Shown here piece after piece: positions 19,960-28,993 of a DNA stretch of 64,000 nucleotides (its first letter is position 1; every line of letters begins with the position of its first letter). The stretch is from the NCBI RefSeq assembly GCF_009296175.1, contig NZ_VOSK01000011.1, forward strand, positions 1 to 64,000, in the 5' to 3' direction. This DNA comes from Microvirga tunisiensis. Lineage in GTDB: Bacteria > Pseudomonadota > Alphaproteobacteria > Rhizobiales > Beijerinckiaceae. A program made the position numbers and the translations under genes. The notes beneath the pieces are model-generated. The model did no database searches and was not told the DNA's origin. It saw only the letters and a program-made list of their open reading frames with translations.

Positions 19960-22142
19960 GCAACTTTCGAGCTGTTGGCAGCGGACAGGTTCGCGAAGGC
20001 GGCATTCGCCAGCGACGGGCCGATGGGAGCTCTTGTGGGACGGGGCCCGCCGGGAGCCGTCTGCTGGTCGAGTTCTTCCACCTGCCCATCGCGCAGGCGC
20101 AGGACGCGATCCGCCAGCCGGATATGGCTCGGCCGGTGCGTTGCCATGAGGATGGTGCAGCGGCCGCGGCGCGACGCGATGACGTCGGTGAAGGCCTTCG
20201 CGCAGGCGTCGTCGAGCCCGGCGACCGGTTCGTCGAGCAGCAGGATCGGCGCGTCGCGCAACAAGGCACCGGTGAGAGCGATGCGCTGCAGGATGCTGCG
20301 CGGCAGCCGGCCGCTCTGGTTGTCGCCGACACGGGTGTCGAAGCCCTGGGGGAGAGACTCGATCGTCTCCAGCACGCCGGCCTCCTCAGCCGCTGCGCGC
20401 AGTTCCGCGTCGGACGCACTGGGGCGGGCGAGACGCAGGTTCTGCGCCACGGTGCCGTACAGAAGCCCCGGCGATTGCGGCACCCAGCCGATGCTGCGAC
20501 GGAGTACGGCAGGGTTGAAAGAACGCACGTCATGGCTGTCGATTCGCACCAAACCGCCCTGCGGCCTGTAGAGACCGGCGATCAGCAGCAGCAGAGTCGA
20601 CTTGCCGCTGCCTTCGGCACCCGTCACGGCGACGACCTGTCCCGGCTGGATGGCGAAGCTGGCACCGGCCAGGACCGGCTCGGATTGCGGGAGATAGCGC
20701 AGGGTCACGCGCTGGAACACGATGGCGCCCTGCTCCGGCGGTGCCATGCGCGCCTCGAGCGGCGGAGGCCGCTCGGTCTCCAGAGCCATCAGCCCATCGA
20801 CCTGGCGGATGGAGGCCTGCGTCTGTTCCCAACGGGAGAGCATGACGAAGCAGGTCTGCATGGGGCCGAGAATGCGCCAGATCAGCATCATGCCGGCGAT
20901 CAACGCGCCGGCCGTCATGGCGCCTGCCAGAACCGAAAGCACCCCCATGACCACGGCGGCCAGCCCCGACAGGGTGACCAGCGCCTGGCTCGTGGCGAGC
21001 ACCGAACCGGCGAGCGTGCTGACCCGCGCCGAGGATACGGCGGCCGCAGCGGCTGCAGAGGAATAGCGGTCGATCCAGCGTTCCTCCGCTCCAACGAGCT
21101 TGAGGGTCCGAACGGTTTCGAGCGCTTCCACTGCCAGCGCTTCTCTCATCTGGTTGGCGCGGGCGGCCTGCTCGATCGCCAGTCGCATCGGTCCGCGGGA
21201 GATCAGGAACAGGATGACGAAACCCGCAGCCGTGCCCACGGGCACGAGCGCGATCCAGCCTCCCAGCACCAACATCAGGACGATCACCAGCAGGGTGAAA
21301 GGCATGTCGAGCAGAGCGACGGCGAAACTGCCCGTGAGGAACTCGCGGATCGCTGCGAAATCGCGGAGGCGCGACACCTGGGAGGCCGTTCCTGCCCGCT
21401 CCACCAGCGCGGTCGGCAGTGACATGAGCTGCGTGAAGACAGCGCTCGGCACGAGGCGGTCGAGCCGCTCGGCAATGCTCAGCAGAGCGCGTTGCCGGAT
21501 GGCGCGGAAGGCAACCTCGAGAAGGATGGCGGCCGCTGCGCCCGCAACGAGCATCGGCAAGGTTTCCGGGCTGTAGCCCGCGATCACGGTATCAAACACC
21601 GTCATGGTGAACACGGGTACGGCGAGACCAAGCACCGCCATCAGACCGCTGACGCCGAGCAGGGCGGGCAGATCGCCGCGGAAGCGTCGTGCAATGCCGC
21701 TGAACCAACTCTGACGCGGGGCCCCGGCGTCCGTATCGATGACGAGCATCAATGTGCCCCGTAGCGCATCGGGATCGCAGGGCTCAACCTCGCCGGTCGC
21801 ACCGTCGAGGAGCAGGACCTGCCCCTCTTCATCTCGATAGACGATCGCCGCCGCATCGCCCGCCGGGAGCAGGATGGCAGGCAGACGCCTCGGATCCAAG
21901 GTGCCCCGCGACAGGCGCTCCATCCGGGTCGGATAACCGAGGATGGCAAGGGTGTTCCGCACATCGGTCAGGTCGATGTCCGGTTTGACGTGCGGGAGAG
22001 CCGACAGAAGATCGTCCGCACTGCCGGGCCATTCCATCAGCCAGAGCATGGTGGAGAGGCAGCGGGCGAGATCGGAGGGAGCCAGCAGATCGTCCGGCAG
22101 TTCCAGTGGGGCGCGCGAGCGGTCTTCTCTTATCGGGCTCAT
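19956..22142 (-). CDS. type I secretion permease/ATPase with N-terminal peptidase-like domain (catalytically intact NBD)
   Basis: This predicted 728-residue ABC exporter begins at the ATG overlapping the upstream ABC stop (ATGA). The frame is open further upstream, but that part lies on the other gene. Order: about 130 residues resembling an inactive C39-like domain (no catalytic Cys seen), a transmembrane domain, then a nucleotide-binding domain with Walker A GAEGSGKS, Q-loop WVPQ, Walker B LLLDEP and switch ATHRPSH. The signature is LPRSI rather than LSGGQ. It probably works with the neighbouring ABC protein and the HlyD adaptor to export the giant repeat protein. Confidence 0.88.
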   Translation of the reverse strand: MSPIREDRSRAPLELPDDLLAPSDLARCLSTMLWLMEWPGSADDLLSALPHVKPDIDLTDVRNTLAILGYPTRMERLSRGTLDPRRLPAILLPAGDAAAIVYRDEEGQVLLLDGATGEVEPCDPDALRGTLMLVIDTDAGAPRQSWFSGIARRFRGDLPALLGVSGLMAVLGLAVPVFTMTVFDTVIAGYSPETLPMLVAGAAAAILLEVAFRAIRQRALLSIAERLDRLVPSAVFTQLMSLPTALVERAGTASQVSRLRDFAAIREFLTGSFAVALLDMPFTLLVIVLMLVLGGWIALVPVGTAAGFVILFLISRGPMRLAIEQAARANQMREALAVEALETVRTLKLVGAEERWIDRYSSAAAAAAVSSARVSTLAGSVLATSQALVTLSGLAAVVMGVLSVLAGAMTAGALIAGMMLIWRILGPMQTCFVMLSRWEQTQASIRQVDGLMALETERPPPLEARMAPPEQGAIVFQRVTLRYLPQSEPVLAGASFAIQPGQVVAVTGAEGSGKSTLLLLIAGLYRPQGGLVRIDSHDVRSFNPAVLRRSIGWVPQSPGLLYGTVAQNLRLARPSASDAELRAAAEEAGVLETIESLPQGFDTRVGDNQSGRLPRSILQRIALTGALLRDAPILLLDEPVAGLDDACAKAFTDVIASRRGRCTILMATHRPSHIRLADRVLRLRDGQVEELDQQTAPGGPRPTRAPIGPSLANAAFANLSAANSSKVA

Positions 22143-23839
22143 GACACGCGCTCCAACCGGCTGTCCCGGATCGCATAGACCCTGTCGGCGATGTTCAAGG
22201 TGGAGGGCCGGTGCGTGACGATGACCACCGTCACCCTGCCCCGCAGATCCGCCAGCAGGCGGGCAAGGCGGGCATCGCTGTCTCCGTCGATCTGCGATGT
22301 AATGTCGTCGAGGAGCAGGATGCGCGGCTCTTCCACGAGTGCACGAACGACGCCGATGCGTTGGGCTGCACCGCGCGGCAACGGCGTGGCGGCCACACCG
22401 ACCTGGGTATGCCAGCCGCCCGGCAGAGCACTGGCAACCTGATCCAATCCCAGTTCCGTTGCCAGACGGAGGGCCAGGCCCTCCCGCTGCGGCTGGTGCA
22501 TGGTCAGGTTCTGCAGCAGTGTGCCACGGACCAGCGCGGGATCGGGCGGCACCAGTGCGACCAGCCGGCGCGCCGGCCCGACATCGACCTCGGCGAGATC
22601 CTGTCCATCGATATGAACGCGACCGCTCGTCGCCCTCAGGTCGCCTGCGATCAGGCGCAGCAGAGCCGAACGGCCGGACCCGTTGGAACCCGTGATGCCG
22701 ACGATCTCGCCGGGCTGCGCTTCCAGATTGAGACTGTCGAACAGCCAGTCGGAATAGCGAGGGTTGCGGAAGCGGACATCCTGCAGAAAGACGTGCCCCG
22801 CCGATATCTGCAACGACGGCCGGTCGGGGCTGCGCTCCTGCGGAAGGGCGCCAATCTCCGCGACGCGTCTCTTGCTCTCCTTGAGCGATTGCAGGCGCGA
22901 CCACAGGGCAACGCCGCCGAGGAGCGGCTGCATGGTGCGACCGACCAGCATCGTGCAGGCGCCGAGGCCGCCGACGCTGAGATGCCCGTTCAGCACCATA
23001 TGGCAGCCGAAGGCCGCCACGCCGACGGTGGCAACCTGGGCCAGCAGCATGCCGCCCTCCTGCCCCATCGAGATCGTGTGCGACAACTTCCGGCGCAGTT
23101 GGGCAGAGCCGATCTGCAAACGCTCGTAGCGCCGCTCGAGCAAGGGCTCGGCGCCCAGCACCTTCATGGAATGGATGCAGCTCAGGGTATCGAAGAGAAA
23201 GTTGAAGCGGCGCTCCTCGGCCATAGCGAGGTTATGGGCGGCGTGGCGCACGCGATGCCCTGTCAAAGCAGCCAGGAGTCCAACACCCGCCAGAAGCGTC
23301 AGAGGCACCAGGACGAGCGGACCGGCCAGGTACCAGATGCCGATGAGGTAGAGCAGCGCGAAAGGCAGGTCGAGCATCGCCTGAAGCGCCGGGCCAGACC
23401 ATGCCTCGCGCAGGGTGCCGATGGCGGAGAGGCGCTCGGCGTAATAGCCGTTGCCATGCGCCTCCAGCGCCGACAGAGGAGCGTTCAGCAGGCACTGCAT
23501 GGCCTGACGATGCGCCTGCGCCTCGGACGTTGCCGCGACCCGGGCGAGCACCCGACCGCGCACATGGCGCAACAGCGCCTCCAGCAGAACGGCGAAGGCC
23601 ACCGTTGTGGCGAGCACCGCGAGGGTGCCGACGGCCTTATTCGGCAGGATCCGGTCGTAGACCTGGAGCAGCGCAACGGGAAGAGCCAGGGCCAGCAGAG
23701 TGATGAGCAGGGTCGCCTCGAGCACCGGGATCAGGAACGCGATCCCGAAGCGGCCGATCAGACCTCTGAACGGGCGTGTCAGCCAGGGGCCGGAGGACGC
23801 CATCGAGGGCGCCCCGGAAGAGACGGCGGACCGATCCAT
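22139..23839 (-). CDS. type I secretion ABC permease/ATPase with degenerate NBD
   Basis: A 566-residue half-transporter: transmembrane domain over roughly residues 30-310, NBD from about 350. The Walker A is GSNGSGRS with Arg390 where Lys is expected, the Q-loop Gln is replaced by Pro432, the signature is LPRGA, and Walker B is LLLDD with Asp512 in place of the catalytic Glu. The H-loop His543 is kept. This looks like the non-hydrolysing half of a heterodimeric exporter, paired with the intact 728-residue protein whose ATG overlaps its stop. First gene of the secretion operon. Confidence 0.88.
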   Translation of the reverse strand: MDRSAVSSGAPSMASSGPWLTRPFRGLIGRFGIAFLIPVLEATLLITLLALALPVALLQVYDRILPNKAVGTLAVLATTVAFAVLLEALLRHVRGRVLARVAATSEAQAHRQAMQCLLNAPLSALEAHGNGYYAERLSAIGTLREAWSGPALQAMLDLPFALLYLIGIWYLAGPLVLVPLTLLAGVGLLAALTGHRVRHAAHNLAMAEERRFNFLFDTLSCIHSMKVLGAEPLLERRYERLQIGSAQLRRKLSHTISMGQEGGMLLAQVATVGVAAFGCHMVLNGHLSVGGLGACTMLVGRTMQPLLGGVALWSRLQSLKESKRRVAEIGALPQERSPDRPSLQISAGHVFLQDVRFRNPRYSDWLFDSLNLEAQPGEIVGITGSNGSGRSALLRLIAGDLRATSGRVHIDGQDLAEVDVGPARRLVALVPPDPALVRGTLLQNLTMHQPQREGLALRLATELGLDQVASALPGGWHTQVGVAATPLPRGAAQRIGVVRALVEEPRILLLDDITSQIDGDSDARLARLLADLRGRVTVVIVTHRPSTLNIADRVYAIRDSRLERVS

Positions 23840-24258
23840 AATGCTACCAATGGCCTTTCGGCCGAGAAAATACTGACGATATCTTTGGTGAAATATACCG
23901 GGCTCTCACCGGTATGGCGGGGCGGCATCATGCCTTTGGACCGTTCTCAGCTCAGTGAGAGCCCAACCCGCCATAAGTATCAGCGTATTGCTACACTAGA
24001 ATTCGGAAATATTTTCTTATAAGTCAACGCAATGTCATGCCCGACATGCCGTTAATGTTTTGGTAAAGTTAATATTGGTCGATATTTGCGTTGCTGAACG
24101 CTCATTCAGAGACGTTACGGAAATTTGAAATCAAATCTTATAACGTCCCTCAGGTTCCCCTTGCCGATGGCTCCGACCTATTCTCGAATGCCCGATCAGA
24201 GTGAGAGTCAGTATCCTTACCTTTCGGAAAGTCTGCCGGGTTTTCGTAATAGATGATC
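23840..24258. promoter_or_regulatory. intergenic region upstream of the secretion operon
   Basis: About 420 bp between the first ABC gene and the stop of the extradiol dioxygenase. Roughly 23990-24150 is clearly AT-rich (for example TTGGTAAAGTTAATATTGG) compared with the coding DNA and probably holds the minus-strand promoter of the secretion operon. A GGGCTCTCACC ... GGTGAGAGCCC-type inverted repeat was looked for and only partly seen near 23900-23965. No gene is supported here. Confidence 0.4.
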
Positions 24259-25224
24259 TCAATCATCAGGATCGACGGGAGGCGTTCCGTAGGTGTGGAA
24301 CGACTCGACCGTCTTCATGCCCCAGGCCTGTCCCTTCTTGCGCTCCTCCTCCGTCCAGACGATCGGCTTCCAGTCCGGTGCGAGGATGAGGCGGGCGCCG
24401 GCGTTGCACACCTCGACCCGGTTGCCGCCGGGCTCGTAGACATACAGGAAGAAGGTCTGCTGAACCGCGTGCTTGTGCGGGCCGGATTCGATGGGCACCC
24501 CAGCCTCCAAAAAGATGTCTGCCGCTCTTAAGACGTCCTCGCGGCTGTCGAGGGCGTAGGTCAGGTGGTGGAACCGGCCTTTGGCTCCGGTATGATCGCG
24601 GGTGAAGGCGAAGTCGTAGCTCTTGTTGGTCAGCGTCATCCACATGCCGGCTTCGGTGCCGTCATTGAGGACGATCTGCTCGGTCAGTCGGCATCCGAGA
24701 TACTGCTCATAGAAGATCCGGTTGGCCCGAATATCCGAGGCAAGGCAATTCAGATGGTCGAGCCGTCGGACATTGACGCCCCGAGCCGGAAAACGCTGGG
24801 CCTGGTTCTTCAAGGCCGGCTTCAGCTCCGGCGGAGCCTGATACCACTCGGTCTCGTAGTACAGCTCGACGACGTGCCCGTCCGGATCGCGGCACAGGAA
24901 GGCCGGGCCGTGGCCAAGATCGCCATCCGTCCAGCCGATATCGTGGCCGGATCCTTTCAGGGCAGCCACACGACGCTCCAATGCCTGCTGGCTGCGCGCG
25001 CGGAACGCCATGTGGCCCATGCCCGGCTTCTTCGACGCAGTGAGCTTGAGCGAATGGCGCTCGTAATCGTCCCAGCCGCGGAGATAGACCGAGTCGCCCT
25101 GCCGGCCGCTCACCGTCATGCCGAGCACATCGATGAAAAAGCGCAGGCTCTCGTCCGGCTTCGGCGTGAGCAGCTCAAGGTGGCCAAGATGGGCCAGGTC
25201 GAGCACCGGTTCGTCTTGCATCAT
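24259..25224 (-). CDS. catechol 2,3-dioxygenase-like extradiol dioxygenase (VOC superfamily)
   Basis: The predicted 321-residue protein has two vicinal-oxygen-chelate modules. The Fe ligands of type I extradiol dioxygenases are visible in the second: His157 (RLDHLNCL), a His in FHHLTYAL (219/220) and Glu271 in GGNRVEVCN. It should open a catechol-type ring next to the two hydroxyls. The ATG at 25224 was chosen because GAGAGA lies just upstream; the TTG at 25245 is the open-frame start. It is the last gene of the van-liv gene string. None of the usual downstream meta-pathway enzymes (semialdehyde hydrolase/dehydrogenase, hydratase, aldolase) accompany it, so its substrate is not clear. Confidence 0.85.
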   Translation of the reverse strand: MMQDEPVLDLAHLGHLELLTPKPDESLRFFIDVLGMTVSGRQGDSVYLRGWDDYERHSLKLTASKKPGMGHMAFRARSQQALERRVAALKGSGHDIGWTDGDLGHGPAFLCRDPDGHVVELYYETEWYQAPPELKPALKNQAQRFPARGVNVRRLDHLNCLASDIRANRIFYEQYLGCRLTEQIVLNDGTEAGMWMTLTNKSYDFAFTRDHTGAKGRFHHLTYALDSREDVLRAADIFLEAGVPIESGPHKHAVQQTFFLYVYEPGGNRVEVCNAGARLILAPDWKPIVWTEEERKKGQAWGMKTVESFHTYGTPPVDPDD

Positions 25225-25286
25225 GATGTCTCTCGCGCGCAACAATGGTTGCGAGGGAACCCGAAGGAGCTCCCTCGCCTACCCGA

Positions 25287-26420
25287 TCAAGCTGCCTTTT
25301 TGGCTCCGGAGCCGGGGCTGCCCCACACTTCTTCGGCGATCTCGACGATCATGCGCAGCTTGGCCCACTGCTCGTCCTCGGCAAGCGTGTTGCCCTCCTC
25401 CGTGGAGGCAAAGCCGCATTGAGGCGAGAGGCAGAGCTGGTCGAGATCGACGTATTTGCTGGCCTCGTCAATCCGGCGCTTGATGTCGTCCTTCTTCTCG
25501 AGAATGCCCGTCTTGGAGGTTACAAGGCCCAGTACGACGGACTTGCCCTTCGGCAGGAAGCGCAGGGGCTCGAAGCCTCCCGCACGGTCCGTATCCCATT
25601 CCATGAAGTAGCCATCGACCGGCATGCGGTTGAAGAGAACCTCCGCGACCGGCTCGTATCCGCCGGACGCGATGAAGGTCGAGCGGAAATTGCCGCGGCA
25701 CAGATGCATGGTGATCGTCAGATCGTCCGGCTTGTCCTTGAGCGCCTCGCGCACCATGCCGGCATAGATCTCGGGCTGCTTCTCCGGATCGTCGCCGCGC
25801 TGGCGCAGCATCTCGCGTTGCTCGGGGTCGCAGAGATAGGCGAACGAGATGTCGTCGAGCTGAAGGTAGCGGCAGCCGGCGTCGTAGAAGGCGTGAACGG
25901 CCTTGTTGTAGGCCTTGCCGACATCGGCATAAAAGTCGCCCATGTCCGGATAAACGCCCATGTTCATCATCTTCCGCCCGCCGCGGTAGTGAAGCATGCT
26001 CGGACCCGGAATGGTCATCTTCGCCACGCGATCCGTGTTGTCCTTCACGAAGCGGAAATGGTCGATCATCGGATGATGGCCGGAGAAGCCGACCTTGCCG
26101 ATGACCCGCAGAGCCTTCGCAATGCCGACGCCGCCCTTGAAGTTCATGCCGGAATCGGCCTCGACGGAGGTGACGCCATCGAGATGTTCCAGGAAGTCGA
26201 AATGCCAGAAGGCGCGGCGGAACTCGCCATCCGTCACCGCCTGCAGGCCGATCTCCTCCTGGCGCTTGATCAGAGCCCGGATCTCGCGATCCTCGATCTC
26301 CTTCAAGGCCTCATCCGAGATTTCGCCATCATGATGCTTGTGGCGCGCCTCCTTCAAGGCGGCGGTCCGGAGCAGGCTGCCGACCATATCGGCGCGGAAA
26401 GGCGGTTTGGTGCGTTGCAT
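25287..26420 (-). CDS. MetE C-terminal-domain-like protein (cobalamin-independent methionine synthase/CoM-transferase superfamily)
   Basis: This 377-residue protein corresponds only to the C-terminal catalytic barrel of MetE. A zinc site is visible as HLCRGN (His-x-Cys) in the middle and CGFAS near the C-terminus. Stand-alone barrels like this act as methyl- or alkyl-transferases to thiols, including epoxyalkane:CoM transferases, and do not necessarily make methionine. The gene lies between livF (24-bp gap) and the extradiol dioxygenase (62-bp gap), so a role in aromatic or methoxyl metabolism is possible but unproven. Confidence 0.75.
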   Translation of the reverse strand: MQRTKPPFRADMVGSLLRTAALKEARHKHHDGEISDEALKEIEDREIRALIKRQEEIGLQAVTDGEFRRAFWHFDFLEHLDGVTSVEADSGMNFKGGVGIAKALRVIGKVGFSGHHPMIDHFRFVKDNTDRVAKMTIPGPSMLHYRGGRKMMNMGVYPDMGDFYADVGKAYNKAVHAFYDAGCRYLQLDDISFAYLCDPEQREMLRQRGDDPEKQPEIYAGMVREALKDKPDDLTITMHLCRGNFRSTFIASGGYEPVAEVLFNRMPVDGYFMEWDTDRAGGFEPLRFLPKGKSVVLGLVTSKTGILEKKDDIKRRIDEASKYVDLDQLCLSPQCGFASTEEGNTLAEDEQWAKLRMIVEIAEEVWGSPGSGAKKAA

Positions 26421-26444
26421 GGCTATTCCTCTCGTTAGGTTGTT

Positions 26445-27179
26445 CTAATGCGCGGCCGCGCGCGCAGGCTTTTTCTTGGCGGTGACACCAAGATGCTGCT
26501 CAAGAGCTGCCGGATCCTCGATGAGGGACCGGCTCGAACCGGCGTGAACGATCGTCCCGCGGTCGAGAATGACAGCATTGTCGGTCACGCCCAGGATCTT
26601 CTGAGCGTGCTGCTCCACGACGACGGCCGACATGCCCTCCCCGCGGATGATGCGCTTCAGAGCTGCCAGCAGCTCTTCGATGATGATGGGCGCCAGTCCC
26701 TCCGTCGGCTCGTCCAGCAGCATGAGCTTGGGATTGAGCACGAGCGCGCGGGCGATGGCCAGCATCTGCTGCTCGCCGCCGGAGAGTTGGTTGCCGAGAT
26801 TGGAACGGCGTTCCTTCAGGCGCGGAAACATCTCGTAGACCCGGCTCACGTTCCACGCCCCTGGACGTGCGACGGCGGTGAGGTTTTCCTCCACGGTCAG
26901 CGACTTGAAGATGTTGCGTTCCTGCGGCACCCAGCCGATGCCGGCATGCGCCCGCTTGTCGGGGCGCGTCGTCGTGACGTCCTGACCATCGAGCATGATG
27001 GTGCCGCCGCGTTGGCGGGTCACGCCGATGATCGTGTTGAGCAAGGTCGTCTTGCCGGTCCCGTTGCGGCCGAGCACCGCGAGGGATTCTCCAGGCTTGA
27101 GGGAGAGGTCGATCTTCGAGATCACGACCGCCTCGCCATAACCTGCGGAGACTTGGCTGAGCTTCAGAAGATCACTCAT
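26445..27179 (-). CDS. livF: branched-chain amino acid-type ABC transporter ATP-binding protein (LivF), system 1
   Basis: A 244-residue ATPase with Walker A GRNGTGKTT, Q-loop VPQERNIF, signature LSGGEQQ, Walker B LMLLDEPTEGLAP and switch VEQH, the LivF pattern. The start at 27179 (MSDLLKLSQ) overlaps the livG stop; the open frame extends upstream but is then livG in another frame. The C-terminus is basic and alanine-rich. Context (vanAB upstream, extradiol dioxygenase downstream) suggests import of an aromatic acid rather than leucine. Confidence 0.92.
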   Translation of the reverse strand: MSDLLKLSQVSAGYGEAVVISKIDLSLKPGESLAVLGRNGTGKTTLLNTIIGVTRQRGGTIMLDGQDVTTTRPDKRAHAGIGWVPQERNIFKSLTVEENLTAVARPGAWNVSRVYEMFPRLKERRSNLGNQLSGGEQQMLAIARALVLNPKLMLLDEPTEGLAPIIIEELLAALKRIIRGEGMSAVVVEQHAQKILGVTDNAVILDRGTIVHAGSSRSLIEDPAALEQHLGVTAKKKPARAAAH

Positions 27180-27924
27180 CGACGCTCTCCCCGAGATAGA
27201 CGGCCCGGACCCTGGGATCGGTCGAGACCTCCTCGACACTGCCTTCGGTAAACAGCGCGCCATTGACCAGAACCGAGATCCGATCGGCAAAGCTGAAGAC
27301 CAGATCCATGTCATGTTCGATCAGGAGGACCGAAACATCCCGCGGCAGGGCCGCCACCGTGGCAAGCAGTTCGTGACGCTCGGCCTCCGGCACGCCGGCT
27401 GCCGGCTCGTCGAGGAGCAGCACGCGCGGCCGGCATGCAAAGGCAACGGCAATCTCCAGAAGGCGCTGCTTGCCATAGGCCAGGTTCGAGGTGCGCTCAT
27501 CCAGGACATCGGTGAGGCGGAAGCGCTGGGCGATCTCGACGATTTCGTCGACGATCTCGCGCTTGCTGCCGATCACGCGCCACCAGTCGCGCCCTCCTCC
27601 AAGCCGCTCCGACACGGCAAGGCCCAGGGTCTCGAGGGGCGTCATGGCCGGAAAGAGCTGGTTGATCTGAAACGTGCGGGCGAGACCGCGCTGGACCCGC
27701 AATTCGGGCCTAAGGCGCGTGATGTCCTCGCCTTCCAGCAGGATCTGCCCGGATGTCGGCGTGAGCACGCCCGTGAGGAGGTTGATGAACGTGGTCTTGC
27801 CGGCGCCGTTCGGACCGATGAGAGCATGGCGGGCACCCTGCTCCAACTTGAACGACACGTTGTCCGTGGCCACAAGGCCGCCGAAGCGCTTGATCAGGCC
27901 CTTTGTTTCGAGAGCGGCCGCCAT
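27172..27924 (-). CDS. livG: ABC transporter ATP-binding protein (LivG), system 1
   Basis: The 250-residue ATPase shows Walker A GPNGAGKTT, the LivG insert region with RTFQINQLFP, a signature region AYGKQRLLEIA, Walker B LLLDEPAAGVP and switch LIEHDMDLVF. It is one of two ATPases of a hydrophobic-amino-acid-type importer. The signature reads LAYGKQ instead of LSGGQ, as is usual in many LivG proteins of this group. It lies one base after livM. Confidence 0.92.
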   Translation of the reverse strand: MAAALETKGLIKRFGGLVATDNVSFKLEQGARHALIGPNGAGKTTFINLLTGVLTPTSGQILLEGEDITRLRPELRVQRGLARTFQINQLFPAMTPLETLGLAVSERLGGGRDWWRVIGSKREIVDEIVEIAQRFRLTDVLDERTSNLAYGKQRLLEIAVAFACRPRVLLLDEPAAGVPEAERHELLATVAALPRDVSVLLIEHDMDLVFSFADRISVLVNGALFTEGSVEEVSTDPRVRAVYLGESVDE

Positions 27925-27925
27925 A

Positions 27926-28993
27926 TCAGACCTCCCGGGCTGTCGTTGTCTGCAACGGTTGCGGGCTATCCGCCGCCAGGCTGCGTCTCGACCGCGGCCA
28001 CAAGGCCCTGATCCGATCCGTCAGCCGCTCCCGGCCAGCTAGGACGATGAGAACCAGGATGAGTCCGATCCAGAACTGCCAGTATTGCGGCGTCCAGGCC
28101 GAAAGGACATCCTGCAGCACCTTGAAGACAACGGCACCGATGAGCCCGCTATAGAGATAGCCGACGCCCCCGATCACAAGAACCAGCATCACGTCGGCAG
28201 AACGGTGGAAGGCAAGCACGTCGAGGGAGACGAATTGCGTCGTCTGCGCCAGCAAGGCACCGGCGACGCCCGCATAGGCCGCCGCCAGCGTATAGATCGT
28301 CACGAGGCGGCGGTTGACAGGAATACCTACTGCGCGGGCGCGCAGGGGATTGTCGTGGATCGAGCGCAGCGACAGGCCATAGGGCGACACGACGATCCTG
28401 CGCGCGAGAACGAAGAGGACAAATGTCACCACGAGGCTGTAGGTGTAGGCGACCGTCCCGAAGATATCGAACTCGAACAGGCCGAGGATCGGTCCCATGC
28501 TGATGCCCTGAAGACCGTCGGCACCGCCGGTCAGCCAGGACATCTTATTGGCCAGTTCACCGAGGACGAGGGCAACGCCCAGCGTCACCATCAGCTTCGT
28601 CAGGTCCGAGCCGCGCAGAACGAGGAAGCTGGTGGCGAATCCGAGGATGGCCGCAGCAATCGCGGCGACGCCCAGGCCGACAAGAGGATCGCCCACGCCG
28701 TTCCTGGCGAGAATGCCAGCGGCATAGGCACCCAGGCCAAAGAAGGCGGCATGTCCCAGAGACACGATGCCGGCATAGCCGAGGATCAGGTCCAGAGACA
28801 GGGCGAACAGACCGATGATCGCGATCTCGTTCAGAATGAGATGGCGCTCCGGCAGGAAGAACAGGGTCCCGGCCGCTACCAGCCAGAAGGCGATCTCGCC
28901 CAGGCTCCATCGACCCCTTCTGCTCAGCGCCGACCTGACTTTATCGGCAGTATTGGACTGCATCGGCTTGTTTCCTATCGGTTCAGCGCGCAC
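27926..28993 (-). CDS. livM: ABC transporter permease (LivM), system 1
   Basis: A 355-residue inner-membrane permease with about ten hydrophobic segments. It contains the LivM hallmark region GYAGIVSLGHAAFFGLGAYAAGIL and a later ALRSIHDNPLRARAVGIPV cytoplasmic loop (EAA-type) that contacts the ATPases. Its start lies within the end of livH (11-bp overlap). Confidence 0.92.
   Translation of the reverse strand: MRAEPIGNKPMQSNTADKVRSALSRRGRWSLGEIAFWLVAAGTLFFLPERHLILNEIAIIGLFALSLDLILGYAGIVSLGHAAFFGLGAYAAGILARNGVGDPLVGLGVAAIAAAILGFATSFLVLRGSDLTKLMVTLGVALVLGELANKMSWLTGGADGLQGISMGPILGLFEFDIFGTVAYTYSLVVTFVLFVLARRIVVSPYGLSLRSIHDNPLRARAVGIPVNRRLVTIYTLAAAYAGVAGALLAQTTQFVSLDVLAFHRSADVMLVLVIGGVGYLYSGLIGAVVFKVLQDVLSAWTPQYWQFWIGLILVLIVLAGRERLTDRIRALWPRSRRSLAADSPQPLQTTTAREV

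Noticed and set aside
19956-22142. Active C39 bacteriocin-type peptidase in the 728-residue ABC protein
   Set aside because: No catalytic Cys in the first 130 residues and no double-glycine leader in the giant protein; it is probably a C39-like recognition domain.
22143-22904. N-terminal extension of the 728-residue ABC protein to 22904
   Set aside because: It overlaps the other ABC gene in a different frame; the ATGA overlap at 22142 is the natural start.
22211-24022. 603-codon plus-strand frame opposite the first secretion ABC gene
   Set aside because: Antisense shadow; the minus strand shows a full ABC exporter with motifs in order.
25287-26420. Full methionine synthase MetE
   Set aside because: Only the C-terminal barrel is present (377 residues against about 750), so methionine synthesis from folate is not supported.
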